A stretch of DNA of 64,000 nt from Vibrio taketomensis (GCF_009938165.1 NZ_AP019650.1:620001-684000), one strand, 5' to 3'. Counted from the stretch's first letter, positions 45,957 through 55,341 are shown. The notes: generated by a model from the letters alone, not told the origin. A program made the numbers and translations.

Positions 45957-47441
45957 ATGAAAATTTTGACTAGAGAGCATATGTCATCTGAACATGCTAA
46001 CAATCAATGTTTTTCACCGACGGAGATGATGGCGCAAGCTGAGAAATTTGCCCTTAGCAAAGCCAAAAAAACCACGGGTATGACATTGAGCCTGGCTATC
46101 ATGGCAGGTGCCTTTATCGGCTTGGCATTTTTGTTTTATATCACGGTAACCACTGGTTCTGCTGATACCGGTTGGGGTCTAAGTCGTCTTGCTGGCGGTA
46201 TCGCCTTCAGTATGGGACTGATTCTTATCGTGATATGTGGCGGTGAACTATTTACGAGTTCGGTTCTTTCTAGCATTTCTTGGGCAAATAAAGAAATTAG
46301 CTTTAGCAAAATGCTTTCTATCTGGACCAAAGTGTACGTAGGAAACTTTATCGGCGCGATGTTGTTGCTGACCATTGTTGCCGCCGCTGGGCTATATCAA
46401 CTTGACCATGGGCAATGGGGATTGAATGCGCTCAATATTGCGCAGCACAAACTTCATCACACGTTGGTTCAAGCGTTTGCGTTAGGGATTTTGTGTAACC
46501 TTCTTGTTTGCTTGGCCATTTGGCTCACTTTCAGCAGCGCGAATCCTTTAACAAAAGCAGTAATGACGATACTACCGGTAGCGATGTTTGTATCAAGTGG
46601 TTTTGAACACTGTGTTGCAAACATGTTTATGGTGCCACTTGGTATCGTAATTCAAAACTTTGCACCTGAGTCGTTCTGGACTTTGACAGGCACCACAGCC
46701 GCTCAGTATGCAGATTTAAATATCAAGCAGTTTATTACAGCAAACTTAATTCCGGTAACACTCGGCAATATCGTTGGTGGTGCAGTGCTTGTCGGGTTAG
46801 CGAACTGGTGTATTTACCGTCGCCCTCAACTTAAAGCAGCCAACATTGCAACAATAACAACTACCGTCGATATCGCGTCAGTCAAGGAGAACGCTATGAA
46901 CAATAACATCATCGTTAAAGACTTTATGAACACTCAACCAGTAACACTTTCTGCGGAAATGACTACGCCAAAAGCAATTGAACATCTAATTGCAAACAAC
47001 GAAGTTAGCGCTCCAGTGACTGATATTCAGGGTCGTCTAGTGGGTTTCTTCTCTGCACATGATGTGATGGTCGATTTGTGGTGCCAAGACTACATCCCTG
47101 CTCAAGGCCAAAAGGTCGTTGATCTGATGTCTCGTGATGTAATCGCAATTGATGTGAATGATAAATTAGTTGATGTTGTTGAGTTCCTTTGCATTGATAA
47201 AGAGCAACTATTCCCAACGACTTCAATGGGTATTGCTACTCGCTTCTCTACTCTATCTTTAGAAGAGCGTGCGAAGAGCATCAAAGTTAGCAAACCACAC
47301 GTTTTACCAGTTCTTGAAAATGGTCAAATGGTTGGTGTTGTTAGTCGATATGAGGTAATGCAGGCAATGCGCAATATTTACGGTCGTCCGACTGAAATTA
47401 TTGATACTCATAAAAGTCTGCGTAATTCGCAGCAAATGTAG
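45957..47441 (+). CDS. Formate/nitrite (FNT) channel fused to a C-terminal CBS-domain pair
   Basis: 494 residues. Residues about 10-285 are an FNT pentameric channel: six helices, with VSSGFEHCVANMFMVPLG carrying the central histidine and LGNIVGGAVLVGLANWCIY at the last helix. After a 28-residue linker, residues 314-494 form a CBS pair (VKDFMNTQPVTLSAEM; DLMSRDVIAIDVND; VLPVLENGQMVGVVSRYEV). CBS pairs usually bind adenosyl compounds, so channel gating by energy charge is plausible. AAGGAG precedes the ATG. A second AAGGAG plus in-frame ATG (46884-46898) sits exactly at the module junction. Confidence 0.88.
   Translation: MKILTREHMSSEHANNQCFSPTEMMAQAEKFALSKAKKTTGMTLSLAIMAGAFIGLAFLFYITVTTGSADTGWGLSRLAGGIAFSMGLILIVICGGELFTSSVLSSISWANKEISFSKMLSIWTKVYVGNFIGAMLLLTIVAAAGLYQLDHGQWGLNALNIAQHKLHHTLVQAFALGILCNLLVCLAIWLTFSSANPLTKAVMTILPVAMFVSSGFEHCVANMFMVPLGIVIQNFAPESFWTLTGTTAAQYADLNIKQFITANLIPVTLGNIVGGAVLVGLANWCIYRRPQLKAANIATITTTVDIASVKENAMNNNIIVKDFMNTQPVTLSAEMTTPKAIEHLIANNEVSAPVTDIQGRLVGFFSAHDVMVDLWCQDYIPAQGQKVVDLMSRDVIAIDVNDKLVDVVEFLCIDKEQLFPTTSMGIATRFSTLSLEERAKSIKVSKPHVLPVLENGQMVGVVSRYEVMQAMRNIYGRPTEIIDTHKSLRNSQQM
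46884..46898 (+). promoter_or_regulatory. Internal ribosome-binding site and ATG at the FNT/CBS junction
   Basis: AAGGAG, six bases, then ATG at 46896, in frame with the surrounding gene. Initiation here would give a free CBS-domain protein of 181 residues. A consensus site of this quality at the exact domain boundary is unlikely to be accidental. Confidence 0.55.
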
Positions 47442-47452
47442 TGACATAATTC

Positions 47453-47478
47453 AAAGCGCCCTGGTTAGGCGCTTTTTT
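47453..47478 (+). terminator. Terminator of the FNT-CBS gene
   Basis: Stem AAAGCGCC/GGCGCTTT with a 7-base loop and a following T run. It lies between convergent genes, 11 bases past the FNT-CBS stop. Confidence 0.88.
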
Positions 47479-47488
47479 TCGTTTAAGA

Positions 47489-48058
47489 CTATTGCTTAAT
47501 CCCTTCTACATGAAGCTCCATATCAACGTAACTAGAATCGCCCATCACTGGGATCTTAAAGTCAGCCAGTTCTAAACGTGTCGAACCAATAAAACCCGCA
47601 CGTTCCCCACCCCATGGGTCCTGACCTTGGCCAATAACTTGTGCATCAATCGTTATCGGTTGAGTGACACCATGGAGATTTAAATCACCCATCACTTCAA
47701 ACGTGCCATCGCCGTTGTCCACTACTTTGTTGCTAGTGAATGTCGCTTTAGGGTATTTACTCGCATCGATAAAGTCATTACTGCGAATATGTTTGTCACG
47801 TTCAGCGTGATTGGAATCCAAACTGGTTGTATCCACGTTAACCGTTATTGTTGAAGCTGCAATGTTTTCCGGGTCGTAGCTAAATTGACCATCAAAGGTA
47901 TTAAAGCGACCTTTAATAAAACTATAACCAAGATGACTAACTTTAAAGTTGATCGATGCGTGAGCCCCCTTGGTGTCAATCACGTAATTCGCTGCGCTCG
48001 CACTTAATGGCGCTAATAGTGCCATCGCTAATCCTGTAACCATTACCTTGTTTTTCAT
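47489..48058 (-). CDS. yceI: YceI-family periplasmic lipid-binding protein
   Basis: 189 residues with signal peptide ending ALLAPLSASA. The YceI lipocalin-like barrel is evident from HASINFKVSHLGYSFIKGRF and DKHIRSNDFIDASKYPKATF, with GDLNLHGVTQPITIDAQV following. Relatives bind polyisoprenoids such as octaprenol or ubiquinone. Its ATG overlaps the upstream cytochrome b561 gene by four bases, the usual yceJ-yceI operon. Export and electron-carrier handling fit a redox role with YceJ. Confidence 0.95.
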   Translation of the reverse strand: MKNKVMVTGLAMALLAPLSASAANYVIDTKGAHASINFKVSHLGYSFIKGRFNTFDGQFSYDPENIAASTITVNVDTTSLDSNHAERDKHIRSNDFIDASKYPKATFTSNKVVDNGDGTFEVMGDLNLHGVTQPITIDAQVIGQGQDPWGGERAGFIGSTRLELADFKIPVMGDSSYVDMELHVEGIKQ

Positions 48059-48594
48059 TTTGAAGCTCCTATCATTTTGCGTAGCGTATTATCTTTATCA
48101 ATAAAGTGATGTTTTAAAGCAGCAAGCACATGAATAACCGCAAGTACGATCAATGCCCATGCTACATAAAAATGAATTTCACCGGCCAAGTCAGCTTGGT
48201 TTTCAAATAACGCCCCTAATCCAGGGACGGCAAACCAGTTAAACACGTCAATTGACCGCCCATCTGCAGTTGAAATGAGATAGCCTGAAGTAAACAAAAC
48301 AAACAACAGCAGATACATAACAAAATGCCCTACTTTCGCGGCCACTTTGACGATTGCACTTCCCTCAATGACTGGTGACACGGTAACCACTTTCCAAACT
48401 AGGCGAAGCACAGTTAGAAGTGCTAATAGAATCCCCACTGATTTGTGCCAATGTGGTGCAGTTCTGTACCATTGACTGTAATAGGAAAGATCCACCATCC
48501 ACAGACCGACCGAGAACATTCCAATAATCGCTAAAGCGGAAATCCAATGTATTGCACGCGCTACCCAATTGTAGTTTTTTACTGCGTTACTCAT
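48055..48594 (-). CDS. yceJ: Cytochrome b561-family membrane protein YceJ
   Basis: 179 residues with four membrane helices. Haem-ligand histidines are visible in NWVARAIHWISALAIIGMF, RTAPHWHKSVGILLALL, KVGHFVMYLLLFVLFTSGYL and IHFYVAWALIVLAVIHVLAALKHH (read in two pieces). This is the di-haem b561 arrangement that oxidises quinol and passes electrons to the periplasm. It is first of the yceJI pair. The divergent upstream region (48595-48876) holds no other gene. Confidence 0.93.
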   Translation of the reverse strand: MSNAVKNYNWVARAIHWISALAIIGMFSVGLWMVDLSYYSQWYRTAPHWHKSVGILLALLTVLRLVWKVVTVSPVIEGSAIVKVAAKVGHFVMYLLLFVLFTSGYLISTADGRSIDVFNWFAVPGLGALFENQADLAGEIHFYVAWALIVLAVIHVLAALKHHFIDKDNTLRKMIGASK

Positions 48595-48876
48595 GGTGCA
48601 ATTAATCCTTCATATTTTTTACCTCATTAAGTAACAATAATGATAACCAACTGTTAATTTAAAGCCATATTTTGGATTTGATGAAGTCGTTCAAAATATT
48701 TGAAGGAATTGAAACCATACATCACGATAAGGAATCCAATATTTGCGTTGTGACCTAACTTCAATCTTAGTGATAAACCTCTGAGAGGGATGCGTAGAAC
48801 GCATAATTAGAAAGACGATTTTTATGCAACTCGTGTTAACCTATCTTTGAGTTAACATGGTTCATGGAGAATTGTC

Positions 48877-49512
48877 TTGTTATTAGATGTGCTCATTCAG
48901 AGCGTCAATGAGTTCCAAGCTGATTGTATGGCTTTGTGTGAGAAGCATTACCCGACAATCCACAACCGCGGCATGAGCGAACACCATCTATCGATGGCCT
49001 TTGCAAGACGCTTAGCTCGCACCCTTACTGAATTTGGTCATGATTGTGCTTATGCGCCAATTGAAACCGATCTCAATAAAGAGCAACCTCACCATTTTCG
49101 TGTCTCTTCCGATGCCGGAACCGTTTGGATTTTGTCTTCACACTTATTAAGTGCGGGAAGTCAATGCCGGAACCGCTTGTTCAAAACAATCGAACAATGG
49201 CGCTCAGAATATGATTACGCGATTCAGCCGAATGATTTACTGCTTTTAGTGTCTGACCATTGGATTAGTCGCAGTAAGCAAAGCCGAGAGCTTATACATT
49301 GGTGGAGTGGTTATCTACCCGATGATGTCGAAAGTTATAGTTCTCAAGGCGTAAAGCTGTTTACCAGTGAATCGCAGTTATCAAAAAGTTTAGACGAGTG
49401 TTTTTCAATCGCACCTTACTACACCAAAATCACTCATCCGATCAAAAGAGCATCCGATCAACAGTTAGTGAGAAAGTATGTTCAGCTATATTCAGTTGTT
49501 CAGCTAAGCTAA
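48877..49512 (+). CDS. Unrecognised 211-residue soluble protein
   Basis: No signal peptide or membrane segment. There is a Trp-rich middle (KTIEQWRSEYDYAI; SDHWISRSKQSRELIHWWSG) with alternating helix and strand. Conserved-looking acidic residues (ETDLNKEQPHHF; LLLLVSDHWIS) leave open a nuclease-like alpha/beta fold, but nothing decisive is visible. The start is TTG at 48877 with TGGAGA six bases upstream; no ATG fits as well. It is divergent from yceJ and stands alone. Confidence 0.55.
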   Translation: MLLDVLIQSVNEFQADCMALCEKHYPTIHNRGMSEHHLSMAFARRLARTLTEFGHDCAYAPIETDLNKEQPHHFRVSSDAGTVWILSSHLLSAGSQCRNRLFKTIEQWRSEYDYAIQPNDLLLLVSDHWISRSKQSRELIHWWSGYLPDDVESYSSQGVKLFTSESQLSKSLDECFSIAPYYTKITHPIKRASDQQLVRKYVQLYSVVQLS

Positions 49513-49763
49513 TTTATTCAAACGTGAACTATCATATTATTTCTATTTCACCAAACAGATTTAGCTAACTTAATTTCAAATTATTATTCCACTCGAAAAA
49601 CCAATTTCGTGAAAATCCTTTGCTGTTTCGATAAACATAAAGCGTTATAAAAATGAGTGTTGACCGTCAATATGGATCTAAAAGTTTAGACAGTGTCGTT
49701 ATCTCTTGTTATCTTGTTTGGATTGGTAATTTACTGATATTTAAAAGTAAGATTAACGACATC

Positions 49764-49813
49764 ATACCCAAACACCTCACTCTTACAGAATCAGAATGAG
49801 TACGTTTGGATAT
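49764..49813. repeat. Long imperfect hairpin built on ATACCCAA-type ends
   Basis: ATACCCAAAC and CTCACTC (49764-49782) pair with GAATGAG and GTTTGGATAT (49794-49813), with two mismatches and an internal loop. Another TATACCCAA occurs at 49831 and one at 31087. It fits a dispersed intergenic element. The host gap 49513-49980 has no gene. Confidence 0.45.
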
Positions 49814-49980
49814 TGATGCGACGGCTAAAGTATACCCAAGATGCGTCGAAACGCGGATTATTGGGGTACAACTGCAATTCATACCATTGCACTGATGTTT
49901 GGGATTTTTTTGACCATGCTTTTATCTAGCCAAAACGAATTACAACAATGCGTTTATTGTAACGATAAAATGAATATGTT

Positions 49981-50715
49981 GTGAAATACAAAGATTTGAA
50001 TCTTTGTAGTGTTTATCAACCTATTTTTGATTCTAACCTTCAGGTTATCGGCTTGGAGGCTTTAGTGCGTATTACTGACAATAACAATGTAAATATACGT
50101 CCCGACATATTCTTCGATTCTGCCGATGTCGATCTTGATGACAAAATAAATGTTGAACGTTTAAGTCGCGTGATACACATTCGCAATTTTTCTGTTTCTC
50201 GCTATCGTCATCTAAAACTTTTTCTTAATGTTCTGCCCTCCGCAGGAGAATTCTTTGCTTTTGAAGAAATTCGAATCCAGTTGCTGGATAAGCGTTTACG
50301 CGCACTGGATCTAGAGCCCTCCCAAATCATTATGGAAGTCGTTGAGTTAGAAGCTCGAGATGACCATTGCTTGAAAACTGCGATGCAGCGTCTTGTTGAG
50401 ACAGGGTTTGAGATCGCGATTGATGACTTTGGAATGAACGCTTCAAACTACCACCGAGTCGCATTGCTCAAACCCAACATTATCAAAATAGACCGTTCAT
50501 TACTGTTAGATTACATGCAAGGTGACACGTCACCTTTACTCGATGCAGTGGCACTGGCACGAAAAATTGGGGCGAAAATTGTTATCGAAGGTATTGAAAA
50601 TGAAGAACAATTGATTGCGATGCAATTGCTAGACCTTGATTTTTATCAAGGTTACTTCTTAGCCATGCCTAAATCGATAGAACTGGTTGAATACGATACA
50701 GCCGCCGATTTCTAA
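49981..50715 (+). CDS. Stand-alone EAL-domain c-di-GMP phosphodiesterase
   Basis: 244 residues, all EAL domain. Catalytic positions are present: LEALVR (EAL), FLNVLPSA (Asn), IMEVVELE (Glu), AIDDFGMN (DDF loop), PNIIKIDRSLL (Lys), IVIEGIEN (Glu) and YQGYFL (Gln). The loop after DDFG has MN where many enzymes have xG, a mild deviation. No sensor domain is present. The start is GTG at 49981 and upstream signals are weak. It should lower c-di-GMP, opposing the three GGDEF proteins in the window. Confidence 0.88.
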   Translation: MKYKDLNLCSVYQPIFDSNLQVIGLEALVRITDNNNVNIRPDIFFDSADVDLDDKINVERLSRVIHIRNFSVSRYRHLKLFLNVLPSAGEFFAFEEIRIQLLDKRLRALDLEPSQIIMEVVELEARDDHCLKTAMQRLVETGFEIAIDDFGMNASNYHRVALLKPNIIKIDRSLLLDYMQGDTSPLLDAVALARKIGAKIVIEGIENEEQLIAMQLLDLDFYQGYFLAMPKSIELVEYDTAADF

Positions 50716-50911
50716 GCCAAATTAAGAGTTCGTTATCATCTAATTTTTGCTTTCGATACCACATAAATCGCTATTTAGACTATAAATAACCATTTTTGTT
50801 TTAGATCATGATGAGCACATATTTTACTCGTGCTACAGATCGTTTTATGTAGATTTAATGACGCATTTTGACATATTTTGTCATGTTTTTATTTATCTAC
50901 AGAGGTTATTT

Positions 50912-52279
50912 ATGCTGGAGCTTCTAATTGGATTAGTGGTCACCGTCGCAGTGGGCTATTTTATTGTCAAAGGATACAAACCTGCCGGCGTTCTTCTATC
51001 TGCAGGCCTATTCCTACTTATTCTTACCGGTATTCTCGGTCACACCGTCCTACCAGCGAGTATTAAATCAACTGGCAACATGTTTACCGACTCATTAGAG
51101 TATGTGAAATTTATGCTACAAAACCGCGGTGGCGGCTTAGGTATGCAAATCATGTTGTTATGTGGTTTCGCTTCTTACATGACTCACATTGGCGCAAACA
51201 ATGTCGTTGTAAAACAATTTTCTAAGCCATTGTCCGTTATTAAGTCACCATATATTTTATTGGTTGCGGCATACATCGTTGCATGTTTGATGTCACTTGC
51301 TGTGAGTTCTGCTACAGGTCTTGGCGTACTATTGATGGCAACACTGTTCCCTATGATGACTGCAATGGGTATCTCACGCCCAGCAGCTGTCGCCGTATGT
51401 GCTTCACCGGCAGCGATTATTCTGTCTCCGACTTCAGGTGATGTGGTTATCGCAGCAGAAAAGTCTGGCTTAGCACTAGATGTCTTCGCGGTACAAACCG
51501 TTTTGCCAGTATCTATTGCTGCAATCGCTGTCATGGCTGTACTCGCGTTTTTCTGGAACAAATACCTTGATAAGAAAGACAATACGCCAATGGAGCGTGT
51601 CGATGTATCACACATGGAAGTAAAAGCACCGGGTTACTATTCAGTGCTGCCTTTCTTGCCGATCATTGGTGTATTCATTTTTAACGGTCGTACTATCCCT
51701 GGGCTTTACCTTGATATTTACACCATCGTTGTATTGTCAATCTTTGTGGGTGCCATGGTTGATTACCTAACAAAACGCTTTGATGGTAAGAAAACGTTGG
51801 AAGATCTCGAATCTTGCTATGCTGGCATGGCGGATGCGTTTAAAGGCGTTGTGATGTTATTAGTGGCAGCGGGCGTGTTTGCTCAAGGTCTTATGTCAAT
51901 CGGCGCTATCGATAACCTACTGCACCTTGCTGAAACTGCAGGCGCAGGTGGTATTGCACTGATGCTGATTCTTACTGGTCTTACCGTTGCTGCTGCGATT
52001 GCAACAGGTTCAGGCAATGCGCCATTCTATGCATTTGTTGAGCTTGCACCATCACTTGCAGCTAAGATGGGCTTAAGCCCTGCGTTCCTGATCATTCCGA
52101 TGCTACAAGCATCAAACCTAGGTCGAACTATCTCTCCAGTATCAGGCGTGATCGTTGCAACAGCTGGTATGGGTAAAATCAGTCCGTTTGAGGTTGTGAA
52201 ACGTACTTCCGTTCCTGTCATTGGTGGTTTAATTACTGTCATTATTGGCACAATGATTTTAGTACCAATGTATGCTTAA
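50912..52279 (+). CDS. dcuC: DcuC-family anaerobic C4-dicarboxylate transporter
   Basis: 455 residues, about 12 membrane helices, for example SSATGLGVLLMATLFPMMTA and GLTVAAAIATGSGNAPFYAF, with the closing SNLGRTISPVSGVIVATAGM motif typical of DcuC. It exchanges or exports succinate and related acids under low oxygen. The start is ATG at 50912 with AGAGGTT upstream; an earlier ATG at 50858 adds a leader unlike the family. It is monocistronic with its own terminator. No clear FNR or CRP box is seen upstream. Confidence 0.9.
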   Translation: MLELLIGLVVTVAVGYFIVKGYKPAGVLLSAGLFLLILTGILGHTVLPASIKSTGNMFTDSLEYVKFMLQNRGGGLGMQIMLLCGFASYMTHIGANNVVVKQFSKPLSVIKSPYILLVAAYIVACLMSLAVSSATGLGVLLMATLFPMMTAMGISRPAAVAVCASPAAIILSPTSGDVVIAAEKSGLALDVFAVQTVLPVSIAAIAVMAVLAFFWNKYLDKKDNTPMERVDVSHMEVKAPGYYSVLPFLPIIGVFIFNGRTIPGLYLDIYTIVVLSIFVGAMVDYLTKRFDGKKTLEDLESCYAGMADAFKGVVMLLVAAGVFAQGLMSIGAIDNLLHLAETAGAGGIALMLILTGLTVAAAIATGSGNAPFYAFVELAPSLAAKMGLSPAFLIIPMLQASNLGRTISPVSGVIVATAGMGKISPFEVVKRTSVPVIGGLITVIIGTMILVPMYA

Positions 52280-52330
52280 CTACTAAAGTTGAGTTAGAAA
52301 TCTCCCTAAAGTAATCGGGTGATAATAAAC

Positions 52331-52357
52331 ATAAAGGGCGCAGTTAGCGCCCTTTAT
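52331..52357. terminator. Terminator between convergent dcuC and the GGDEF gene
   Basis: Perfect 11-bp stem ATAAAGGGCGC/GCGCCCTTTAT with loop AGTTA, 52 bases past dcuC and 21 from the GGDEF gene stop. Confidence 0.88.
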
Positions 52358-52377
52358 TATTTCACTCTACAAGCATT

Positions 52378-54312
52378 TCAAGACAACAAAGAGCGTTCAC
52401 GTTTATTGGACTGTTTTGCTCGATACATCTGCGTATCTGCTTGCTTTAGAAGTTGGTCAAAATCGATGTTTTGACCATCACTAAATGCCACCCCGACACT
52501 GCAACCTACACTCAGGGTTTGTTGATGGAACACCATCGGCTCACGCACAGTATCGGTAAGCTTCATAACTAATGTTTCGATTCTGTCTGGCTGCAAATCA
52601 CCCGAGACAATCACAAATTCATCCCCGGCTAGTCGCGCGACACAATCGCCCTCTTTGATCAATCTCTGCATTCGATTTGCAACTTGTTTAAGTACAAAGT
52701 CTCCCGCATCATGTCCAAAGGTATCATTGACACTCTTGAATCCATCTAAATCAATGTAGAGCACTACGATTTTACCGCCGCTTGCATTAGCCTTTGTTTG
52801 AGCCATTCTCGAAACAAAATGCTGAAGCTTTGATCGGTTCGCTAATCCAGTCAGTGAATCATGATGTGCAAGATAATCCAAACGCTCCATCTCTTTTAAT
52901 TGGCTCATATCAGAGAAGGTATAGAAATATTCAAAACTTCTTTCATCATGTGGTTTACAGATTTTGGTAACCTTTACAAATAAAGGTAATTCACTTCCAT
53001 TTGGACGTTGCTCATTGATTTCACCTTGCCAGAAACCGTATTGGTCGACTGACTTAGAGATGATGTCTATGTAGTGTCCAACCTGCGTACCACGAAACAC
53101 CTGCTTAGGTTCGTTGTTGAGTAAGTCATAAGAGGGAATTTGCAACATTTTATGAAACGCTGGATTGACCATTTTAATTCGATGGCTTTCATCAACAATC
53201 ATGATTGCTTCTAAGCTGTTTTCAAACACAGAACTTGCAATTCGGCTGCGTTCACTAGCTTGTTCAACTTCCGTGATGTTCTCCAAACACACTAAATATT
53301 GCTGTAGGTCGTTGAGCTCTGTTGACCGAACGCGAAGACGCTGGCCTGATTCAAACATAATATGAACCGGGCTGGTCACTGCGAGTTTGATATTTTCAAA
53401 AGTGAGCTTGTTCTTAGTCACCTGACTAATAGAGAGCGATTCACCGCCTTGGTTTGTGATATGCAGAAGCCCTTCTGCTTGTGGGTTGTAGTATCGAACT
53501 ATTCCCTGCATATCAACAGATAACGTAGCAAATCTCACGGTTTCCATGATGTGATTTGCAAAGTCTCTTTCTGCGCCCATCTTTTTGAGCGAATAATCAG
53601 CTTGAGCTTGTTTCGCTTCATAACGTTGAAGCATTTGATTGAACGAATCGTAAAGCGAACCTAGCTCATTATTGCCACCGCGATAGTCGAGCGGCCTACG
53701 CATGTTCCGATTAGTCAGTTGAGGCATGACCGATGATAAATACGCAATAGGCTTAAACACTCGTCTTTTAAGGCTAACGCTTAAAATCAACCCTATACAA
53801 AACATCAGCAGCGCAAATGCAAAAATTTGCATCATTGCATTTTGCACTATCAGTATATTTCCTTTTTGTGACGCGGTCACTGTTACGGTAACATTACCGG
53901 CATTCAACGCAACAGGTATGCTGACGTCAACCTCTTCCGTTAGCCTATTTACGATAAGTAATGACCAACGCTGAATAGATGTCGGCACGTTTATCGCCTG
54001 GTACTTATCAATAAGCTGATTATCACGGTCGTAGAGTGCAACCTGTTCAACTCCACCTATAAGAACCAACCACTGTTGCAGTTCTTCCCATTGAGGAGCA
54101 GATAGAAGCATTTTCTTGGAGAGGAGTTTGCTTGAATTGATGTAATGATCCACGATCGACTGCGCCACGCCTTCCATTTGTTGCGTTTGCTGCGTTCTAT
54201 GTATTTCGATAGCTTTTTGAGTAATAACCAGTTGCCCCGCAACAAACAACACTATTGCGAACAAGATAACTGGAAACAGCAGTTTTACTCTAAGTGATAC
54301 AGACAAAAACAC
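52378..54312 (-). CDS. Membrane sensor diguanylate cyclase (HAMP-PAS-GGDEF)
   Basis: 644 residues. TM1 is about 9-28 and TM2 about 163-182, enclosing a periplasmic sensor of about 135 residues. HAMP follows (183-235), one or two PAS domains (about 250-350; 365-470, with IMIVDESHRIKMVNPAFHKM) and GGDEF (about 480-640): DLDGFKSVNDTFGHDAGDFV and active loop RLAGDEF. AGDEF is a functional variant. The inhibitory site five residues upstream reads KEGD instead of RxxD. It is monocistronic and convergent with dcuC. The ligand is unknown. Confidence 0.92.
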   Translation of the reverse strand: MFLSVSLRVKLLFPVILFAIVLFVAGQLVITQKAIEIHRTQQTQQMEGVAQSIVDHYINSSKLLSKKMLLSAPQWEELQQWLVLIGGVEQVALYDRDNQLIDKYQAINVPTSIQRWSLLIVNRLTEEVDVSIPVALNAGNVTVTVTASQKGNILIVQNAMMQIFAFALLMFCIGLILSVSLKRRVFKPIAYLSSVMPQLTNRNMRRPLDYRGGNNELGSLYDSFNQMLQRYEAKQAQADYSLKKMGAERDFANHIMETVRFATLSVDMQGIVRYYNPQAEGLLHITNQGGESLSISQVTKNKLTFENIKLAVTSPVHIMFESGQRLRVRSTELNDLQQYLVCLENITEVEQASERSRIASSVFENSLEAIMIVDESHRIKMVNPAFHKMLQIPSYDLLNNEPKQVFRGTQVGHYIDIISKSVDQYGFWQGEINEQRPNGSELPLFVKVTKICKPHDERSFEYFYTFSDMSQLKEMERLDYLAHHDSLTGLANRSKLQHFVSRMAQTKANASGGKIVVLYIDLDGFKSVNDTFGHDAGDFVLKQVANRMQRLIKEGDCVARLAGDEFVIVSGDLQPDRIETLVMKLTDTVREPMVFHQQTLSVGCSVGVAFSDGQNIDFDQLLKQADTQMYRAKQSNKRERSLLS

Positions 54313-54599
54313 TTTTAGTAACTACCTCTTAGGGTCATCTCTAATGGATTCAAATTTTGATTGTTAGCTCTAAAATGCGGCAGCTCTACTATGCTTCATC
54401 CCAAGAATAGGCAATCATACTGGGTCATGACGATGGTAGCACCATCACAGACCGGAAGCTGTCAACTAAGTTATTGTATATTTAAAGAGAAGCGCTAATT
54501 GTTAATGCAGTTCCTCGTTTATTAAATATTATTACCAACCGCACATGCTCTGTATGTCATTATTCTTTGAGGAATATAAGTAAATTAAAGGATTTCGTG

Positions 54600-55334
54600 A
54601 TGAGTGCACAAATAATCACCTTGAATTGTGACATGGGTGAAAGCTATGGCAACTGGATCATGGGAAATGATCAGCAAATTATGCCGCTTATCGATATGGC
54701 GAGTATCGCCTGTGGTTTTCACGCGTCAGATCCCAAAACGATGGCGGATACTATCAAACTCGCCATTCAACATGATGTGAAGATTGGTGCGCATCCGAGT
54801 TACCCTGATATTCTTGGATTCGGTCGTCGAACCATTCCAATGAACAGTGATGAACTAACATACACTTTGATCTACCAAATTGGTGCGTTGAAAGCCATGT
54901 GCGAGAGCTTTAATACCGATTTGAAATACATAAAACCTCATGGTGCGCTTTACAATGACATGATGAAACAAACTTCCATCTTCGAATCAGTCGTCGATGC
55001 TGTCTCATGTTTTGGCGTACCTTTAATGATGCTGGCACGTCCTGAAAATCAACCGTTTTTAGATATCGCTGACCGTTATGATGTGCCGTTGTTATTTGAA
55101 GCCTTTGCCGACCGCTCTTACCTATCCTCTGGTGAACTCGCTCCTAGAAAATTTGACGGGGCGCTACTGACAGATCCCGAAGATGTCCTTCAACAAGTCG
55201 AGTCCATTGTTCAAAACGGCTACGTAGTGACTTTCGAAGGAGAAAAACTCGCTCTAGATGCCGATACAATTTGTGTCCACGGTGATAATCCAAATGCTGT
55301 ACAAATTTTGCAGTGTTTAAAATCGTTTATTTGA
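54600..55334 (+). CDS. pxpA: 5-oxoprolinase subunit A (LamB/YcsF family)
   Basis: 244 residues. With PxpB and PxpC it opens 5-oxoproline to glutamate using ATP. Family motifs are LNCDMGESYGNWIMGND at the start, MASIACGFHASDPKTMADTI and YIKPHGALYNDMM. I start at ATG 54600, preceded by AAGGAT; a longer frame from 54567 adds 11 unrelated residues. It is the first gene of pxpABC, with 7 bases to pxpB. Confidence 0.93.
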   Translation: MSAQIITLNCDMGESYGNWIMGNDQQIMPLIDMASIACGFHASDPKTMADTIKLAIQHDVKIGAHPSYPDILGFGRRTIPMNSDELTYTLIYQIGALKAMCESFNTDLKYIKPHGALYNDMMKQTSIFESVVDAVSCFGVPLMMLARPENQPFLDIADRYDVPLLFEAFADRSYLSSGELAPRKFDGALLTDPEDVLQQVESIVQNGYVVTFEGEKLALDADTICVHGDNPNAVQILQCLKSFI

Positions 55335-55341
55335 GGTCGAT

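Noticed and set aside
50868..50896. TTGACA-N17-ATTTAT as the dcuC promoter, with TGACA-N5-TGTCA inside
   Set aside because: The predicted start of transcription would fall at or after the dcuC ribosome-binding site; the short inverted repeat alone is not distinctive.
51184..51615. 143-codon open frame on the minus strand
   Set aside because: Antisense to dcuC; no start signal and a shadow-type Thr/Ala composition.
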